Origin: Methanobacteriota archaeon
GTDB taxonomy: Archaea; Halobacteriota; Methanomicrobia; Methanomicrobiales; Methanoculleaceae
DNA: 64,000 bases
Reading direction: 5' to 3'
Assembly: GCA_016841955.1 (NCBI GenBank)
Contig: JAENYE010000001.1
Span: 756,025 to 820,024 of the forward strand
The translations under genes and the position numbers were made by a program. Within the stretch, counting starts at the first letter, position 1. Each line of letters opens with the position of its first letter. Positions 63,949-64,000 of this stretch are shown piece by piece. The notes beneath the pieces are model-generated. The model was given only the letters and a program-made list of their open reading frames with translations. It was not told the origin of the DNA and did not search any database.

Positions 63949-64000
63949 CCCCCTGATTGCGGAGAGGATATCCTCCCGGACGATCTGCCACGCCGGGATG
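63949..64000 (-). CDS. C-terminal end of an upstream ORF, cut by the right edge
   Basis: A minus-strand frame open from the edge reads WQIVREDILSAIRG and stops at 63949-63951. A second frame ends at 63938-63940, overlapping the ABC GTG. Which one is real cannot be told from 50 bases. Confidence 0.25.

Overview
The window is 64 kb of a GC-rich euryarchaeal chromosome. It is almost certainly a methanogen of the order Methanomicrobiales, most like Methanoculleus; the genus is an inference from gene content and style. Support comes from a phosphoseryl-tRNA synthetase (SepRS), archaeal aIF2-gamma, EF-2, aRF1, Rpo7 and Spt4, a Kae1-Bud32 fusion, AglB/STT3, archaeal TATA boxes placed for short or leaderless transcripts, and GTGA/ATGA start-stop overlaps between neighbouring genes.

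Positions 1-10,150 hold a sensor histidine kinase cut by the left edge, then an AT-richer accessory island next to a tRNA-Val(CAC)/tRNA-Gly(TCC) pair. The 3' half of tRNA-Val is repeated in direct orientation at 2837 (51 nt, 3 mismatches) and at 4001 (46 nt identical, exactly 6,000 bp from the real gene). With a broken tyrosine-recombinase tail at 1616-2011 and two copies of a small broken ORF that reads in frame into the tRNA copy, this looks like serial integration at tRNA-Val. Cargo includes a CDF metal transporter fused to a NifX-like domain, an LCM-type methyltransferase, a bacterial-type shikimate kinase, a SpoIIAA-like protein and several very small membrane proteins.

Positions 10,200-19,600 are core genome: HtpX, a Thi4-type thiazole synthase, and a conserved archaeal information cluster on the minus strand (aIF2-gamma, PIN, Rpo7, Spt4, dephospho-CoA kinase, S24e, S27ae, Kae1-Bud32, RdgB/HAM1, L40e). 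NikR and a DUF2098 protein follow. A lone YcaO gene (19.6-20.8 kb) ends at a REP-like hairpin. Positions 21.0-32.9 kb form one long minus-strand run for amino-sugar nucleotide synthesis and N-glycosylation: GlmM, two GlmU-like enzymes, GlmS, an acyltransferase, an aminotransferase, a GT4 glycosyltransferase, AglB and an HDAC-like deacetylase.

Positions 33.0-36.7 kb carry SufC-SufB, Pcm, a cyclase-family hydrolase and an unknown cysteine-rich protein. Positions 37-45 kb hold a transglutaminase-like lipoprotein, a NagD-like phosphatase, an MrfB-MrfA (YprB-YprA) DNA-repair pair, archaemetzincin, and a decayed membrane-protein/XRE regulator pair. Positions 45-55 kb carry a fused trehalose-6-phosphate synthase/phosphatase, then a minus-strand translation and tRNA-modification run (SepRS, Taw1, ArgS, aRF1, Nudix, QueC, QueE, QueD).

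Positions 55.1-58.4 kb are the plus-strand S12-S7-EF-2 operon. Just beyond it two paralogous secreted proteins lie in a tandem duplication that also copied the 3' end of the EF-2 gene. The rest holds an MBL-fold protein, a chagasin-like lipoprotein divergent from another lipoprotein, a methyltransferase, a DUF1059 protein and an ABC transporter ATPase at the right edge. No CRISPR array, rRNA or intact transposase was seen.
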